Source of the DNA: CAWHMN01 sp051001135
GTDB taxonomy: Bacteria; Acidobacteriota; Terriglobia; Terriglobales; Acidobacteriaceae
DNA: 64,000 bases
Reading direction: 5' to 3'
Assembly (NCBI GenBank): GCA_051001135.1
Contig: JBPCNO010000166.1
Location: 31,674-95,673, forward strand
Shown piece by piece: positions 18,651-27,897 of the stretch. The translations under genes and the position numbers were made by a program. Position 1 is the stretch's first letter; each line of letters opens with the position of its first letter. The notes beneath the pieces were generated by a model. That model made no database searches and was not told where the DNA came from. It saw only the letters and a program-made list of their open reading frames with translations.

Positions 18651-19460
18651 TTATGATTTCGCGGTTCCGTGTTCCGCCATCTTCTGGTGTTGCGCAGCTT
18701 TGACGGAGTCGGGCAGAATTTTTCCGACGGCGCCTTCGACCTTGGTCCTCAACGATGAGGAAAAGACCTCCTGTTCGCCGCTCATCAGAGCATCGAATCC
18801 TTGCTTCGCGACGTCGGCTGGATCATTTGTTTCCTTGCCCTTCGTTCCGACCTCGGTATCGTCCATGCCCGTGCGATGAAAGAAGTTTGTATCAGTGGGA
18901 CCCGGCTTAAGAGCCGTTACGGTGACACCCGTGTCCTTCAATTCGTAACGAAGGCTCTGAGCAAACTCCAAAACGAACGCTTTCGAAGCTCCGTACACGG
19001 CCTCGAGTGGAGTCGGCATGGTGCCGGCGATCGAGGATGTGAAGAGGATCCGCCCTGCTCCGCGGTCGACCATCGGCCCCAGAACGCGTTTCGCGAGGTG
19101 GACAGTGGAAGCGACGTTCAACTCGATGATGTTCAGTTCGGCGGCAAGATCCGTCTCACGCGCGAAATCGCCGCCCACCCCTACTCCGGCGTTGATTGCG
19201 ATGGCGTCCACCGGACGACCTGTGGCGGAGATCGCCTGCCAGAGCCTTTCGACCTCGTCGTATTTCGAGAGATCCGCCTGGACGCTTTGTACATCGACGC
19301 CGAGGGCCTGAAGTTCCTGCACCGCATCCGCGAGTTTCGTGTCTTCAGAGGTGACCAGCAGATCGAAGCCGTTCTCTGCGAAGACGCGGGCGAGATGGTA
19401 CCCGATGCCGCTGGACGCGCCGGTTACAACAGCGAAGGAATTATTTGCGGAGGTTGCCAT
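18651..19460 (-). CDS. Short-chain dehydrogenase/reductase (classical SDR)
   Basis: The ATG at 19460 has AAGGAG 6 nt upstream and gives 269 residues. The longer frame to 19532 adds an unlikely N-terminus. The Rossmann motif TGASSGIG is at about 13-20, the catalytic serine in FTSSIAG, and Y-x-x-S-K in VYGASKAF. A C-terminal extension (about 230-269) ends in helical, charged sequence. It resembles DltE/YqjQ-like oxidoreductases of unknown substrate. It is alone on its strand, with about 330 nt separating it from the receptor gene upstream. Confidence 0.88.
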   Translation of the reverse strand: MATSANNSFAVVTGASSGIGYHLARVFAENGFDLLVTSEDTKLADAVQELQALGVDVQSVQADLSKYDEVERLWQAISATGRPVDAIAINAGVGVGGDFARETDLAAELNIIELNVASTVHLAKRVLGPMVDRGAGRILFTSSIAGTMPTPLEAVYGASKAFVLEFAQSLRYELKDTGVTVTALKPGPTDTNFFHRTGMDDTEVGTKGKETNDPADVAKQGFDALMSGEQEVFSSSLRTKVEGAVGKILPDSVKAAQHQKMAEHGTAKS

Positions 19461-19791
19461 GGTCACTCCTTGGACGAGAGGCTCTCTCACTCCAAGATGA
19501 GATGCGAGGAATGTCGCGGCTGTCCTGCACACGCCGACCGCTTCGCCGGAAAATCACGCGTGTGAGGTGTCAGCCAGGTGACTGAACGGGGAGCGGAAGC
19601 AGCCGCGAAATGATTCCTCCATCTGCTCTCTCCCGTAAGCGCATGTTGGTAGCTGCAGATGCCTGGCGCGGATCCCGATATAGGGAGTCGTTGCCGGACT
19701 GGCGGAGCCGGCAACGTGGAGTGACGTCGGGAGCGAAAAAAAGCGGCGATCTCGAGTTCTAGATCGCCGCGAGGGTTAGAGAGAGAAATTG
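19461..19791. other. 331-bp intergenic stretch with two hairpins and no gene
   Basis: Apart from the SDR ribosome binding site at its left end, this region holds two stem-loops near the receptor end. CGTTGCCGG (19689-19697) pairs with CCGGCAACG (19708-19716), and the terminator at 19736-19770 follows. No coding sequence is supported. Confidence 0.6.
19736..19770 (-). terminator. Intrinsic terminator of the large TonB receptor gene
   Basis: Read on the minus strand, GCGGCGATCT (19761-19770) and AGATCGCCGC (19743-19752) form a perfect 10-bp stem with an 8-nt loop. It is followed directly by a run of seven T (19736-19742). It lies 22 nt after the receptor stop, so this is a classical rho-independent terminator. 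Confidence 0.92.
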
Positions 19792-22700
19792 TTAGAACTG
19801 GAGCCGCGCAGCGAACTGCAGCCGGCGCATGGAAGTTCCATCCTGTGTAGAGACGATGCTGGAGATGGTGCCGGCATTGCCGTCCTGGCAATCCACGCAA
19901 CTGTCTGGTTGCCCCAGATTCGCATGGTTGAAGACGTTGAAGGCCTCTGCACGCAATTGGAAGTGGAGGCGCTCAGTCAGATTGAACGACTTCGCCACCG
20001 CAAGATCGGTGTTGAACAGACTTGGTCCAATGAGAGAATTTCGTCCCAGATTGCCAAACGTGCCGACAGCCGGACGAGCGTATGGTCCAAACGTTTCGTT
20101 GACACCCAGAGTGTGGGGCACCGGGGTGAAGTAGGACACCTTGTGATTGATGGGATCGAGCGATCCCGCATGCAGTTGATAATCGGCGTTGGTGTGATTC
20201 AGGAAGCAGATATTAAGGTCATTGTCGGTGGCGCAATTGGCATAGGAGAGGCTGAATGGAAGCCCACTCTGCCAGGTGAGCGCGCCATTCACTGCGAACC
20301 CGCCGATCACCTGGTTGACCCAACCTGGAACATTCGAGGCGAACGCCTTGTTGCGGCCAATGGGCAGATCCCAATTGCCGGACATTACGAACGCCTGCGG
20401 CCGGTTGTAGTAGCTGGGGCCGTAGCCCACGCGTGGATTGAGGAAGAAGTAATACGACTCATGCGTGAGTGCCCTGGACCAGGTGTAATGAGCGATGAAC
20501 TGCACTCCGGCCGCGTAGCGTTTATCCAGAACGACTTGCAGTGCCTGGTAGCTGCTGGTGGCCTGATTGGCGTTATAGCGGATACCCTGTATCCAGCCGA
20601 ACGGATGGCCATAGCCGACGCCAAGGGTCTGCGCTACACCGTTGAAGTACGGGCGACGATCGTCGATGGTGTATGTCTTGCCAGTCTGAGGATTGATCTG
20701 GTTGAAACCTGCGAGGGTCTGCTGGTTTGGATCCGCCTGATTGGACGAGTCGAACATGTTGTGCGTGCCGTGGCTGGCTACATAGCCGACCTGCAACGAC
20801 ATGCTCGACGTAAGCTCCCGCTGCACCGCCAGGTTCCACGCATCCAGGGTGGGCAGCCGCACGTAGAGCGGCCGGGTAGGTACGCTCACGCCGTTTGGAA
20901 GCGGGTAGTTTCCGTCCGCTGGAATGGGCGCGAAGGTGTAGCCCGGAGGGCCCTGATCGAGCGTAAAGGGCAGGGCGGCGTAGTTGGTAGATTGGTTGAG
21001 GTTCTGCGAGACCTGGGTTGGATAGGAGAAGGTGAGCACTTCGCCAAACGTATCCCCTGACCATCCCTGGCCGTAGACGCGACCGTAGCCTGCACGGATC
21101 ACGGTGTTGCTGGAAAGCTGATAGGCAAGTCCGATGCGCGGGGCCAGGTTGGTGTAGCTTTTCGCAACATTGAGGTTAGTGCCGTAGTTGCCGTAGCCAG
21201 CGATGCGGATGTTGCCGGTATTCAGATCCAGCAAGCCGCCCTGCCCCTTGCCATTCACGGTCTCCGGGAAGTACATCTCCCAGCGGAGTCCGTAGTTGAA
21301 GGTCAGCTTGTCATTGTAGCGCCATTGATCCTGACCGTAGAAGAAGGCCCGCTTCTGCCGTTCCTGCGCGTTGGTGTTCTGCGTCTGGGTGCGCTGGAAT
21401 GCAGTCGGATCGCCCAGCAGGAAGGTGGCGAATCCGAGTCCGGTGGAGGTGTTGCCCATCGCATCCGTGCCGCCGGTGCGAGTCTGCGCGAAGTGGAAGT
21501 TGCCGGAACGCACATTGTTATTGTCCAGACCGACCAGGTGGTTCAATCCATAGCGGAGATCGGCGCCGAATTTTATGGTGTGATTGCCGATGGAGTGTGT
21601 CCAGTTATTCACGGCCTGGTATTGGCTCTCGGTCTGCAGAAACTGGTTGGCGGAGGTACCGTACTCCAGGTTCTGACTGCCATTTGTGCCGTTGCTGGCG
21701 CTGTCGATATTGAACTGCGGCAAGCCGCCATTCAGCGAAAGATCGCCGACATTGGAGTTAGGGATGCCGAGTTGGTTGCCGAGAGGCTTGTTGTAGTCCG
21801 GGCCCTGCTCGTTGATGTGGACGCGCAGAAACCCGAAGCGGAAGTCGGTAAGCCATTTCGGAGAGAGTGCGTAGTCGCCGCCGGCCGCGATGCTCTGGTC
21901 GAGCGCGCTGTCGGTCCCGGCGAAGCCGCCGCTCCCGAACCCCAGGCCGCCCGCCGCTCCGAAATAAGGTGCGCCGGTGAGGGAAGAAGTGAAATAGGTA
22001 TAACGCCCGAACACGTGCAGCTTCTGGGATGCCTGACTATCGGCCCGCACATCGAACTGATCGTTGTTGAAGATGCCAGAGCCGGAGGCGGAGTAGTTGT
22101 TGACGATCCCTGCGCCTGCCACGTTCGGCAGTGGAAGCAATTTGAAGAAATTGACGGACGCCGGAGAGATCCGATTGCCCGGAATCAAGTTTCCCGCAAA
22201 GGCTGTGCGCCCAATCGGTGCAGTCGGATTCGAATTGGGATCGTAGAGCTGACCCTGTCCGCCCTGCAGGTATTCGCTAAGATTGCAAGGAGTCGCCGGC
22301 CCCGCCGTGCAGGTGGAGTGAGCAAGGGCCGTGGGAACGGTGGTGAGCGTCGCCGACCCGGTCTTCTCTCGCAGGCCCTGATAGTCACCGAAGAAGAACA
22401 ACTTGTCCCGGAGAATGGGACCACCAACAGACCCACCAAACTGGTTGTGCAGGTTAGGAGCGATAAAGCGGCCGGTGATCGGATCGCGTGTTGATTCCGC
22501 AAACGGGTCCCGCGCCTGCTGGGCATCGGAGCGGCGATATTCAAAGGCCGAGCCATGGAATTCGTTGCTGCCGGACTTGGTCTGGGCAGTCACCAATCCG
22601 GCGACCGCCTTGCCGAACTGCGCGTCATAATTCTGCGACGTGACCTTCATTTCGGATACCGAGTCGAGGGTGGGGTTGATGACTGCCACCCCGATGATGG

Positions 22701-23379
22701 GATCCTGGTTATCCGTGCCGTCCAGTTCATAGCCGGTGGCGAAGGGCAATTGCCCGTTCACCTCGATCTGCTGGCTGCGTTGCGGGTTCTGCGACTCTCC
22801 TACGTTCCAGCCTATGTAGGAGGTGCCCGGCGTCAATAGTTCGAAGGCGGTGAAGTTCCGGTTGAGATTGGGCAGGTTTTCCACAGCACGGGCGTTGAGG
22901 ATCATGCTGACCTCGGCCCGGTCGGTCGTGAGCAGCGGTGCACTGCTGGTGACCGTCACGGTGTTGGCCACGGCGCCGATGGCTAGCTTGATGTCCGCCT
23001 TGGGAGCCGTATCGGCATACACGACGACGCCGGCGAGTGAGGCGGTGCTGAAGCCGGGTGCTTCGACGTCGATCTTGTACGTGTCGGGAATGAGGTGCTG
23101 AGCGGTGTATTGCCCGCTGTCATTGCTGTGGACGACGATCGAGGTCCCTTTGGCGACGTCCGTAACCGTGATGTTCGCGTTCGGAACGACCGCACCTGTG
23201 TTATCGGTGACAGTGCCGAAGATCGAGCCGTAGACGGCCTGCGCGTTTGCCGGAGGAACCGATCCAGCAAGCATGAGGAGCGCGCCGGCGAACGCGGTGG
23301 CGATCAGGGGGATTCCGGGAGAGTGTTTTTCTTGTTTCGCGGATAGCTGGGTCCGGGGTATTTGGCGGATAGTGTCCAT
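19792..23379 (-). CDS. Oar-like TonB-dependent outer membrane receptor with carboxypeptidase-regulatory-like N-terminus
   Basis: The product has 1195 residues, typical for the acidobacterial Oar-like group. A signal peptide with a long polar n-region is cleaved after about residue 46 (PPANA/QAVYG). A CarboxypepD_reg-like domain (about 50-135: GSIFGTVTDNTGAVVPNANI) and a plug (about 140-270: AVENLPNLNRNFTAFELLTPG) precede the barrel, which ends RRLQFAARLQF. Several loops are rich in Asn/Gly/Tyr. It is monocistronic, with a strong terminator downstream, and is divergent from the membrane-tethered regulator gene at 23612. The imported ligand is unknown. Confidence 0.92.
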   Translation of the reverse strand: MDTIRQIPRTQLSAKQEKHSPGIPLIATAFAGALLMLAGSVPPANAQAVYGSIFGTVTDNTGAVVPNANITVTDVAKGTSIVVHSNDSGQYTAQHLIPDTYKIDVEAPGFSTASLAGVVVYADTAPKADIKLAIGAVANTVTVTSSAPLLTTDRAEVSMILNARAVENLPNLNRNFTAFELLTPGTSYIGWNVGESQNPQRSQQIEVNGQLPFATGYELDGTDNQDPIIGVAVINPTLDSVSEMKVTSQNYDAQFGKAVAGLVTAQTKSGSNEFHGSAFEYRRSDAQQARDPFAESTRDPITGRFIAPNLHNQFGGSVGGPILRDKLFFFGDYQGLREKTGSATLTTVPTALAHSTCTAGPATPCNLSEYLQGGQGQLYDPNSNPTAPIGRTAFAGNLIPGNRISPASVNFFKLLPLPNVAGAGIVNNYSASGSGIFNNDQFDVRADSQASQKLHVFGRYTYFTSSLTGAPYFGAAGGLGFGSGGFAGTDSALDQSIAAGGDYALSPKWLTDFRFGFLRVHINEQGPDYNKPLGNQLGIPNSNVGDLSLNGGLPQFNIDSASNGTNGSQNLEYGTSANQFLQTESQYQAVNNWTHSIGNHTIKFGADLRYGLNHLVGLDNNNVRSGNFHFAQTRTGGTDAMGNTSTGLGFATFLLGDPTAFQRTQTQNTNAQERQKRAFFYGQDQWRYNDKLTFNYGLRWEMYFPETVNGKGQGGLLDLNTGNIRIAGYGNYGTNLNVAKSYTNLAPRIGLAYQLSSNTVIRAGYGRVYGQGWSGDTFGEVLTFSYPTQVSQNLNQSTNYAALPFTLDQGPPGYTFAPIPADGNYPLPNGVSVPTRPLYVRLPTLDAWNLAVQRELTSSMSLQVGYVASHGTHNMFDSSNQADPNQQTLAGFNQINPQTGKTYTIDDRRPYFNGVAQTLGVGYGHPFGWIQGIRYNANQATSSYQALQVVLDKRYAAGVQFIAHYTWSRALTHESYYFFLNPRVGYGPSYYNRPQAFVMSGNWDLPIGRNKAFASNVPGWVNQVIGGFAVNGALTWQSGLPFSLSYANCATDNDLNICFLNHTNADYQLHAGSLDPINHKVSYFTPVPHTLGVNETFGPYARPAVGTFGNLGRNSLIGPSLFNTDLAVAKSFNLTERLHFQLRAEAFNVFNHANLGQPDSCVDCQDGNAGTISSIVSTQDGTSMRRLQFAARLQF

Positions 23380-23599
23380 TGCGTTGCCTCTTAAGTGAAA
23401 CCGTGTGAATTCGCTTCTTGCGGGTGCCTCGGCATTCGTGCCGGGTCATCGTCTCGTGTCGTGGTCTTGCGTACTTCTCTGTTGCGCGACGGCTTCTCAT
23501 CAGGGCCGCGCGGGGATGGGACATGGCGCCCGCATGGGTCCGACGGAGCGCGGTGCCCCAAAATGTATCCTCTAGAGCGCCATACACGAGGAGCAAGTT

Positions 23600-23637
23600 T
23601 TTCACGGTGGTTTGACCCGTGAAATGCCACGTGAAAT
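23600..23637. promoter_or_regulatory. Inverted and direct repeats of CCGTGAAAT in the divergent promoter region
   Basis: TTTCACGG (23600-23607) and CCGTGAAA (23617-23624) form a perfect 8-bp inverted repeat with a 9-bp spacer. A further direct copy, GTGAAAT, lies at 23631-23637. The site is in the 230-bp region between the divergent receptor and regulator genes, so it could be the operator for one or both. It overlaps the furthest-upstream start of the regulator gene, which argues for a later start. Confidence 0.45.
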
Positions 23638-24925
23638 ACTCCGGACTGGTATGCAGCATGGTCAGTTAGAGAGAGAAGTGCGGCCGGACCTGCTCAGAGA
23701 TCCCCGCTGGGCTTTGGTGCTCCGGGTCGCGTCCAGCCAACACTTCAAGACCTCTCCGCGGTTGTGTGACTTCCTGCTGTACGTCGCGGACTGCGCAATT
23801 CGCGATGCCCCCGAGGACGCGACCGAGCAGCAGATCGGCATGCACGTCTTCCAGCGGGCGGCTGGCTACAACTCCAGCGAAGACAGCATCGTGCGCAGCC
23901 ATGCGCGCATTCTCCGGCAGAAACTGTCGGCGTATTTCGCCGTGGAAGGCGCCGGGGAGAAACTGCGGATCGACGTGCCCAAGGGGCATTACCTCCTGGT
24001 GTTCTCCTCCGCGCCCTCGGCGACGGAGTTGCAGGCGAGCGCACCCGGCGACCTGGTCACCGTGCTTTCGCCCGCGCACGTACCCCCTCCCGATATCCCT
24101 GTAGACCGATCATCCTGGGTGAGGCGACATCGGGTTGCGTCTGTGCTCGGCTTCATCCTCATCCTTGCCGCTGCCATCGCCGCCGCCGCTCTGGTGCGGT
24201 CGCGGGTTGCGTCCCAGAGTGTCGCCAAATCGAGCGTGGATACCCTGTGGGCCCCCTTTCTCGGCCATGAAGCGCCGATCGTGATCTACAGTAATGCGGT
24301 CTTCGTGGGTGATTCCAAGAGCGGTATGCGGTATCCGACCCCGCTGGAGCAGCAGGAGGCAGGGACGGCTACACATTCCATCGATCACTACACCGGCATC
24401 GGCGAACTCGCGGGAGTCTATGAGCTGACCAAGCTCTTTGACTCCCGCAAGGCCAGTTTCATTCTCAAGCGAAGCAGGTTGGTGACCTGGGACGAAGCCA
24501 AACTCAAGGATTTGATTTTGATAGGTTCCACGGCAGAAAACCTCTCGCTGCGAGACCTGCCGGTGCCCCCGGATTTCGGCATGATGAGCAATCCGGAGGA
24601 ATCGGGATATGTGAACAAGCACCCTAAGCCGGGAGAACCCGACCTCTACTCCCGCCCGGAGAAGCCGCTTACCCGCGACTACGCCGTCGTTGCCTTCCTG
24701 CCCGGCGTGCAGCCCGGAAAGAAGATGATGATCCTGAGCGGGTTGACCACCCTGGGTACGCAGGCAGCCGTAGAGTACGCCAGCCATCCAGAGACCGCTG
24801 CGGAACTACTCCGCGCAGCAACGGACGCGAAGAAGCAGGTGCGGCCCTTTGAGGCGCTGCTGGAAACGAGGATCGTCGGTGGCGTCCCATTGGAGACGCG
24901 GCTGGTCACGATTCGCCTTCACTGA
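23612..24925 (+). CDS. Candidate membrane-tethered one-component regulator (winged-helix-like N-terminus, exported C-terminus)
   Basis: The frame is 437 residues long with a TTG start at 23612; ATGs at 23624 and 23651 are alternatives and I cannot decide. Residues about 25-130 (FLLYVADCAIRD, EQQIGMHVFQRAAGYNSSED, SIVRSHARILRQKLSAYF, DVPKGHYLLVF) resemble the winged-helix-like N-terminal module common in acidobacterial regulators. One membrane segment lies at about 175-195. The remaining roughly 240 residues would be exported and match no family I recognise. The topology is that of ToxR/CadC proteins. Divergence from the Oar receptor gene suggests that it controls that gene. DNA binding is inferred, not shown. 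Confidence 0.6.
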   Translation: MTREMPREILRTGMQHGQLEREVRPDLLRDPRWALVLRVASSQHFKTSPRLCDFLLYVADCAIRDAPEDATEQQIGMHVFQRAAGYNSSEDSIVRSHARILRQKLSAYFAVEGAGEKLRIDVPKGHYLLVFSSAPSATELQASAPGDLVTVLSPAHVPPPDIPVDRSSWVRRHRVASVLGFILILAAAIAAAALVRSRVASQSVAKSSVDTLWAPFLGHEAPIVIYSNAVFVGDSKSGMRYPTPLEQQEAGTATHSIDHYTGIGELAGVYELTKLFDSRKASFILKRSRLVTWDEAKLKDLILIGSTAENLSLRDLPVPPDFGMMSNPEESGYVNKHPKPGEPDLYSRPEKPLTRDYAVVAFLPGVQPGKKMMILSGLTTLGTQAAVEYASHPETAAELLRAATDAKKQVRPFEALLETRIVGGVPLETRLVTIRLH

Positions 24926-24952
24926 GTTGCAGGCAGCGATTCCCAGGTTTCA

Positions 24953-25981
24953 CTACTGCACGGGTTGCAGCTTGAGCTCGCTCGACGCGTGAATTTGTGA
25001 AGCCAGGTCGATCTCCCGCTTCGCGTCCGCTTCATTGCCGAGACTGCGATAGGCTTGGCTCAGGAGCGTATGCGTAATGTAGTTCGAGGGATCCATTTTC
25101 TCGGCGTGCTGCAGATACATCACGGCAGATCCTGGATCGTTTCTGCGTAGCAGCACCTTCCCCATCTGGATGAAGGGACCAGTGCTTGAGGTGTCGAGCG
25201 AGATAGCCTGCATCAAGGCCTCTTGCGCCTCCCGATATTTGCCGGTGCGCGTGTAAGCATCGCCCAGGCGGTCGTAGATGGCCGGGTAGCTGGGATTGAT
25301 CTCTCGTTCGTGCTCGAACTCGGCGATTGCCCCGGTGACATCGCTCTTGTAGAGATAGACCTCGCCCAGCATGAAGTGAGCGAGCGGAAGGCCGGGTTGA
25401 AGCGCGAGCGCCTTCTGCGCGGCCACGGCGGAAAGCTCCGGCAGGTTGGCGCGCAGCAGCATATTGCCCATCAGCAGATAGGCGCCGGCGGAGGCCGCCG
25501 GTACACCATACTGCGCGGCGAATGCACCGCGCGCATCGTCGTATCTTTGGGAGTTGAGATAGCAGAGCCCGAGCACGTAGTTCGCATCCGCATTTGCATT
25601 CGGTGTCCACTGCCGTACCCGCTCGAGGAACGGAATTGCCGCGGCTGGCTGGCCAAGGCGATATAAAGTCAGGCCTTGCATCTGGATCGATTCGATGTCG
25701 GAGTCGTCCTCCTTCACTGCCTGGGCGAACGCACGCTGCGCGTCCAGAAGCTTGCCAGTCCGGTAGTAGGCCAGACCCAGATCGTGCGCCGCGCCCTTGA
25801 CCGGCGGCTGCGCAGACGCAAGCTCCTTCAGTTGGGCTATGGCTTCTTCCGTCTGACCACGGTCCAGTTTTGCTTCGGCAGCCTTCAGGGCCGCGTGCGG
25901 ATCAGGCGAGGCAGCCGGAGCGGACTGGCCGAGAGCGAGCGTGCATTGCAGCAATAAAAGCGCAGGGATACGAAACCGCAT
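24953..25981 (-). CDS. Exported tetratricopeptide-repeat protein
   Basis: This 342-residue protein has a short Sec signal (MRFRIPALLLLQCTLALGQS) and about eight TPR units from residue 28 to 330 (AHDLGLAYYRTGKLLDAQRA, AYLLMGNMLLRANLPELSAV). No catalytic domain is visible. It converges with the regulator gene, leaving a 27-nt gap, and is divergent from the ASPIC/UnbV lipoprotein gene. Periplasmic TPR proteins and FG-GAP/ASPIC proteins are often neighbours in Acidobacteriota, so the two may work together. Confidence 0.85.
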   Translation of the reverse strand: MRFRIPALLLLQCTLALGQSAPAASPDPHAALKAAEAKLDRGQTEEAIAQLKELASAQPPVKGAAHDLGLAYYRTGKLLDAQRAFAQAVKEDDSDIESIQMQGLTLYRLGQPAAAIPFLERVRQWTPNANADANYVLGLCYLNSQRYDDARGAFAAQYGVPAASAGAYLLMGNMLLRANLPELSAVAAQKALALQPGLPLAHFMLGEVYLYKSDVTGAIAEFEHEREINPSYPAIYDRLGDAYTRTGKYREAQEALMQAISLDTSSTGPFIQMGKVLLRRNDPGSAVMYLQHAEKMDPSNYITHTLLSQAYRSLGNEADAKREIDLASQIHASSELKLQPVQ

Positions 25982-26075
25982 TCGACCCAGAATACTACCT
26001 CAGGCGACGAGCGCGAGGTTTGCGCAGTGGCCTCTGCTGAGTCGTGCACAGCGGTGGGAGTGCTAGCATTTTCGG

Positions 26076-27890
26076 ATGAAGGTTCGCCTGGTCGCGGGTA
26101 TTTTGCTGGTGCTGCTTGCGTCAGCGTGTCTCGCACCAAAAATCGCACCAAAAATCGCACACAAACAGCCGGATCGGAAAACTTCCAAGCAGCCCTACCC
26201 TGCCACCGGCAGCCATCCGGGTCCGGCGTGGCTGGTGGATGTTGCGCCCGCCGCGGGCCTTGACATGTTGAACGTGAACGGCGGCGTGACGACCAAGAAG
26301 TACATCATCGAGACCACTGGCAGCGGCGTGGCGGCGTTCGACTACGACAATGATGGTTGGCCGGATATCTTTCTGGTGAACGGAACCACGCTGGCAACCG
26401 GGCTGGCAGCGGCCGCCGGTCAGCAGCACGGCGTAGTTCCGCCGTCAAGCCACCTGTACCACAACAATCATGACGGCACATTCACTGACGTCACGCGCGC
26501 GTCGGGCGTAATGGCCACGAGCTGGGGCCAGGGCGTGTGCGTGGGAGACTACGACAACGACGGCTATGACGACTTCTACGTCACTGCCTATGGCGCGAAC
26601 CGGCTTTACCACAACGAACATAACGGCACCTTCCGCGAGGTAGCCGCGGAAGCGGGTGTCGCGGGCAACGGGCACGCGTGGGGAACAGGCTGCGCGTTCG
26701 TGGACTACGACCGCGATGGCAAACTGGACCTCATGATCGCGAACTACGTGGACTTCGATGTGTCGACCTCTCCCAAGCCAGGTCAGGGCGTGATGTGCAT
26801 CTGGAAGGGCACGCCGGTGATGTGCGGTCCGCGCGGATTGGCTTCGACGCCGAATATCATCTATCACAATCTGGGCGGCGGAAAATTTGCTGATGTGAGC
26901 AAAGCGAGCGGCATCGAGAAGACATACGGCCACTTCTGCTTCAGCGTAACGACGCTCGACTACAACGAAGATGGCTGGCCCGATATCTATGTTGCGTGCG
27001 ACAGCACACCCAGCATCCTCTATCGCAACAACAAAGATGGAACGTTCACCGACGTTGCCGCGGAGGCAGGCGTCGCCTTCGATGAAGATGGACGGGAGCA
27101 GGCGGGCATGGGCTCGACTTCAGCGGACTATGACGGCGATGGCTATCTCGATCTTTTCAAAACTAACTTCTCCGACGACACCTCATCGCTCTATCACAAC
27201 AATGGCGACGGCACGTTCACCTCGAAGATCTTCGAAGCAGGTCTGGGGCTCAACACCCAATATCTCGGATGGGGAGCCATCTTTGTCGATCTGGACAACG
27301 ACGGCTGGCCCGATCTGCTGTCCGTGAATGGCCATGTGTATCCGGAGGTGGACACGGCGCACCTCGGTTCCAACTACAAAGAGCCGCGGCTGCTCTACTG
27401 GAACACGCGCGATGGCAAATTCAAGGACGTCAGCGCCCAATCCGGCCCCGGCGCCACGACTCCTGAATCCGGCCGCGGCCTGGCGGTGGCGGACTTCTGG
27501 AACGACGGCCGGATATCCGCCGTGGTCAACAACATGAGTGCGCATCCCATGCTGCTGGTCAACCAGGCAGCGAACCAGAACCACTGGCTCGGCCTGAAGT
27601 TGAAAGGGACCACCTCGAACCGCGATGCCATTGGCGCGCGGGTCGTACTCGCCGTCGCGGGGCGCACGCTGGTGCAGGAAGTGCGGAGTGGGTCCAGTTA
27701 TCTTTCATCGAGCGATCTGCGATTGCATTTCGGTCTCGGCGCGGCCACGAAGATCAATGCACTGCAGGTGCGCTGGCCGAGCGGACAGACCGAATACTTC
27801 GAAGCGCCTGGTGTGGACAGGATCACCGAGATCACGGAAGGATCGGGCCGCCACCAGCCCACCGGTGCACAGCCCGCCGGAACGCACTAG
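26076..27890 (+). CDS. FG-GAP/VCBS-repeat lipoprotein with C-terminal ASPIC/UnbV domain (CRTAC1-like)
   Basis: The protein has 604 residues and a lipoprotein signal with lipobox LLASAC (C18). From about 50 to 480 there are repeated calcium-binding FG-GAP blades: FDYDNDGWPDIFLVNG, GDYDNDGYDDFYV, VDYDRDGKLDLMIAN, LDNDGWPDLLSVNG. The C-terminal ASPIC/UnbV domain follows (about 500-590: NHWLGLKLKGTTSNRDAIGA, LHFGLGAATKINALQVRWPS). These propeller proteins are exported and probably bind proteins or glycans. A tandem 11-nt duplication just after the lipobox (about 26131-26158) encodes APKIAPKIA and looks like slippage. It converges on the alpha-galactosidase-like gene with a 7-nt gap. Confidence 0.92.
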   Translation: MKVRLVAGILLVLLASACLAPKIAPKIAHKQPDRKTSKQPYPATGSHPGPAWLVDVAPAAGLDMLNVNGGVTTKKYIIETTGSGVAAFDYDNDGWPDIFLVNGTTLATGLAAAAGQQHGVVPPSSHLYHNNHDGTFTDVTRASGVMATSWGQGVCVGDYDNDGYDDFYVTAYGANRLYHNEHNGTFREVAAEAGVAGNGHAWGTGCAFVDYDRDGKLDLMIANYVDFDVSTSPKPGQGVMCIWKGTPVMCGPRGLASTPNIIYHNLGGGKFADVSKASGIEKTYGHFCFSVTTLDYNEDGWPDIYVACDSTPSILYRNNKDGTFTDVAAEAGVAFDEDGREQAGMGSTSADYDGDGYLDLFKTNFSDDTSSLYHNNGDGTFTSKIFEAGLGLNTQYLGWGAIFVDLDNDGWPDLLSVNGHVYPEVDTAHLGSNYKEPRLLYWNTRDGKFKDVSAQSGPGATTPESGRGLAVADFWNDGRISAVVNNMSAHPMLLVNQAANQNHWLGLKLKGTTSNRDAIGARVVLAVAGRTLVQEVRSGSSYLSSSDLRLHFGLGAATKINALQVRWPSGQTEYFEAPGVDRITEITEGSGRHQPTGAQPAGTH

Positions 27891-27897
27891 AGGAGCC

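Noticed and set aside
19789..22494. Long plus-strand frames (19789-21060 and 21325-22494) opposite the large TonB receptor
   Set aside because: Composition is that of a shadow frame, with no family resemblance and no ribosome binding site; the receptor on the minus strand explains the region.
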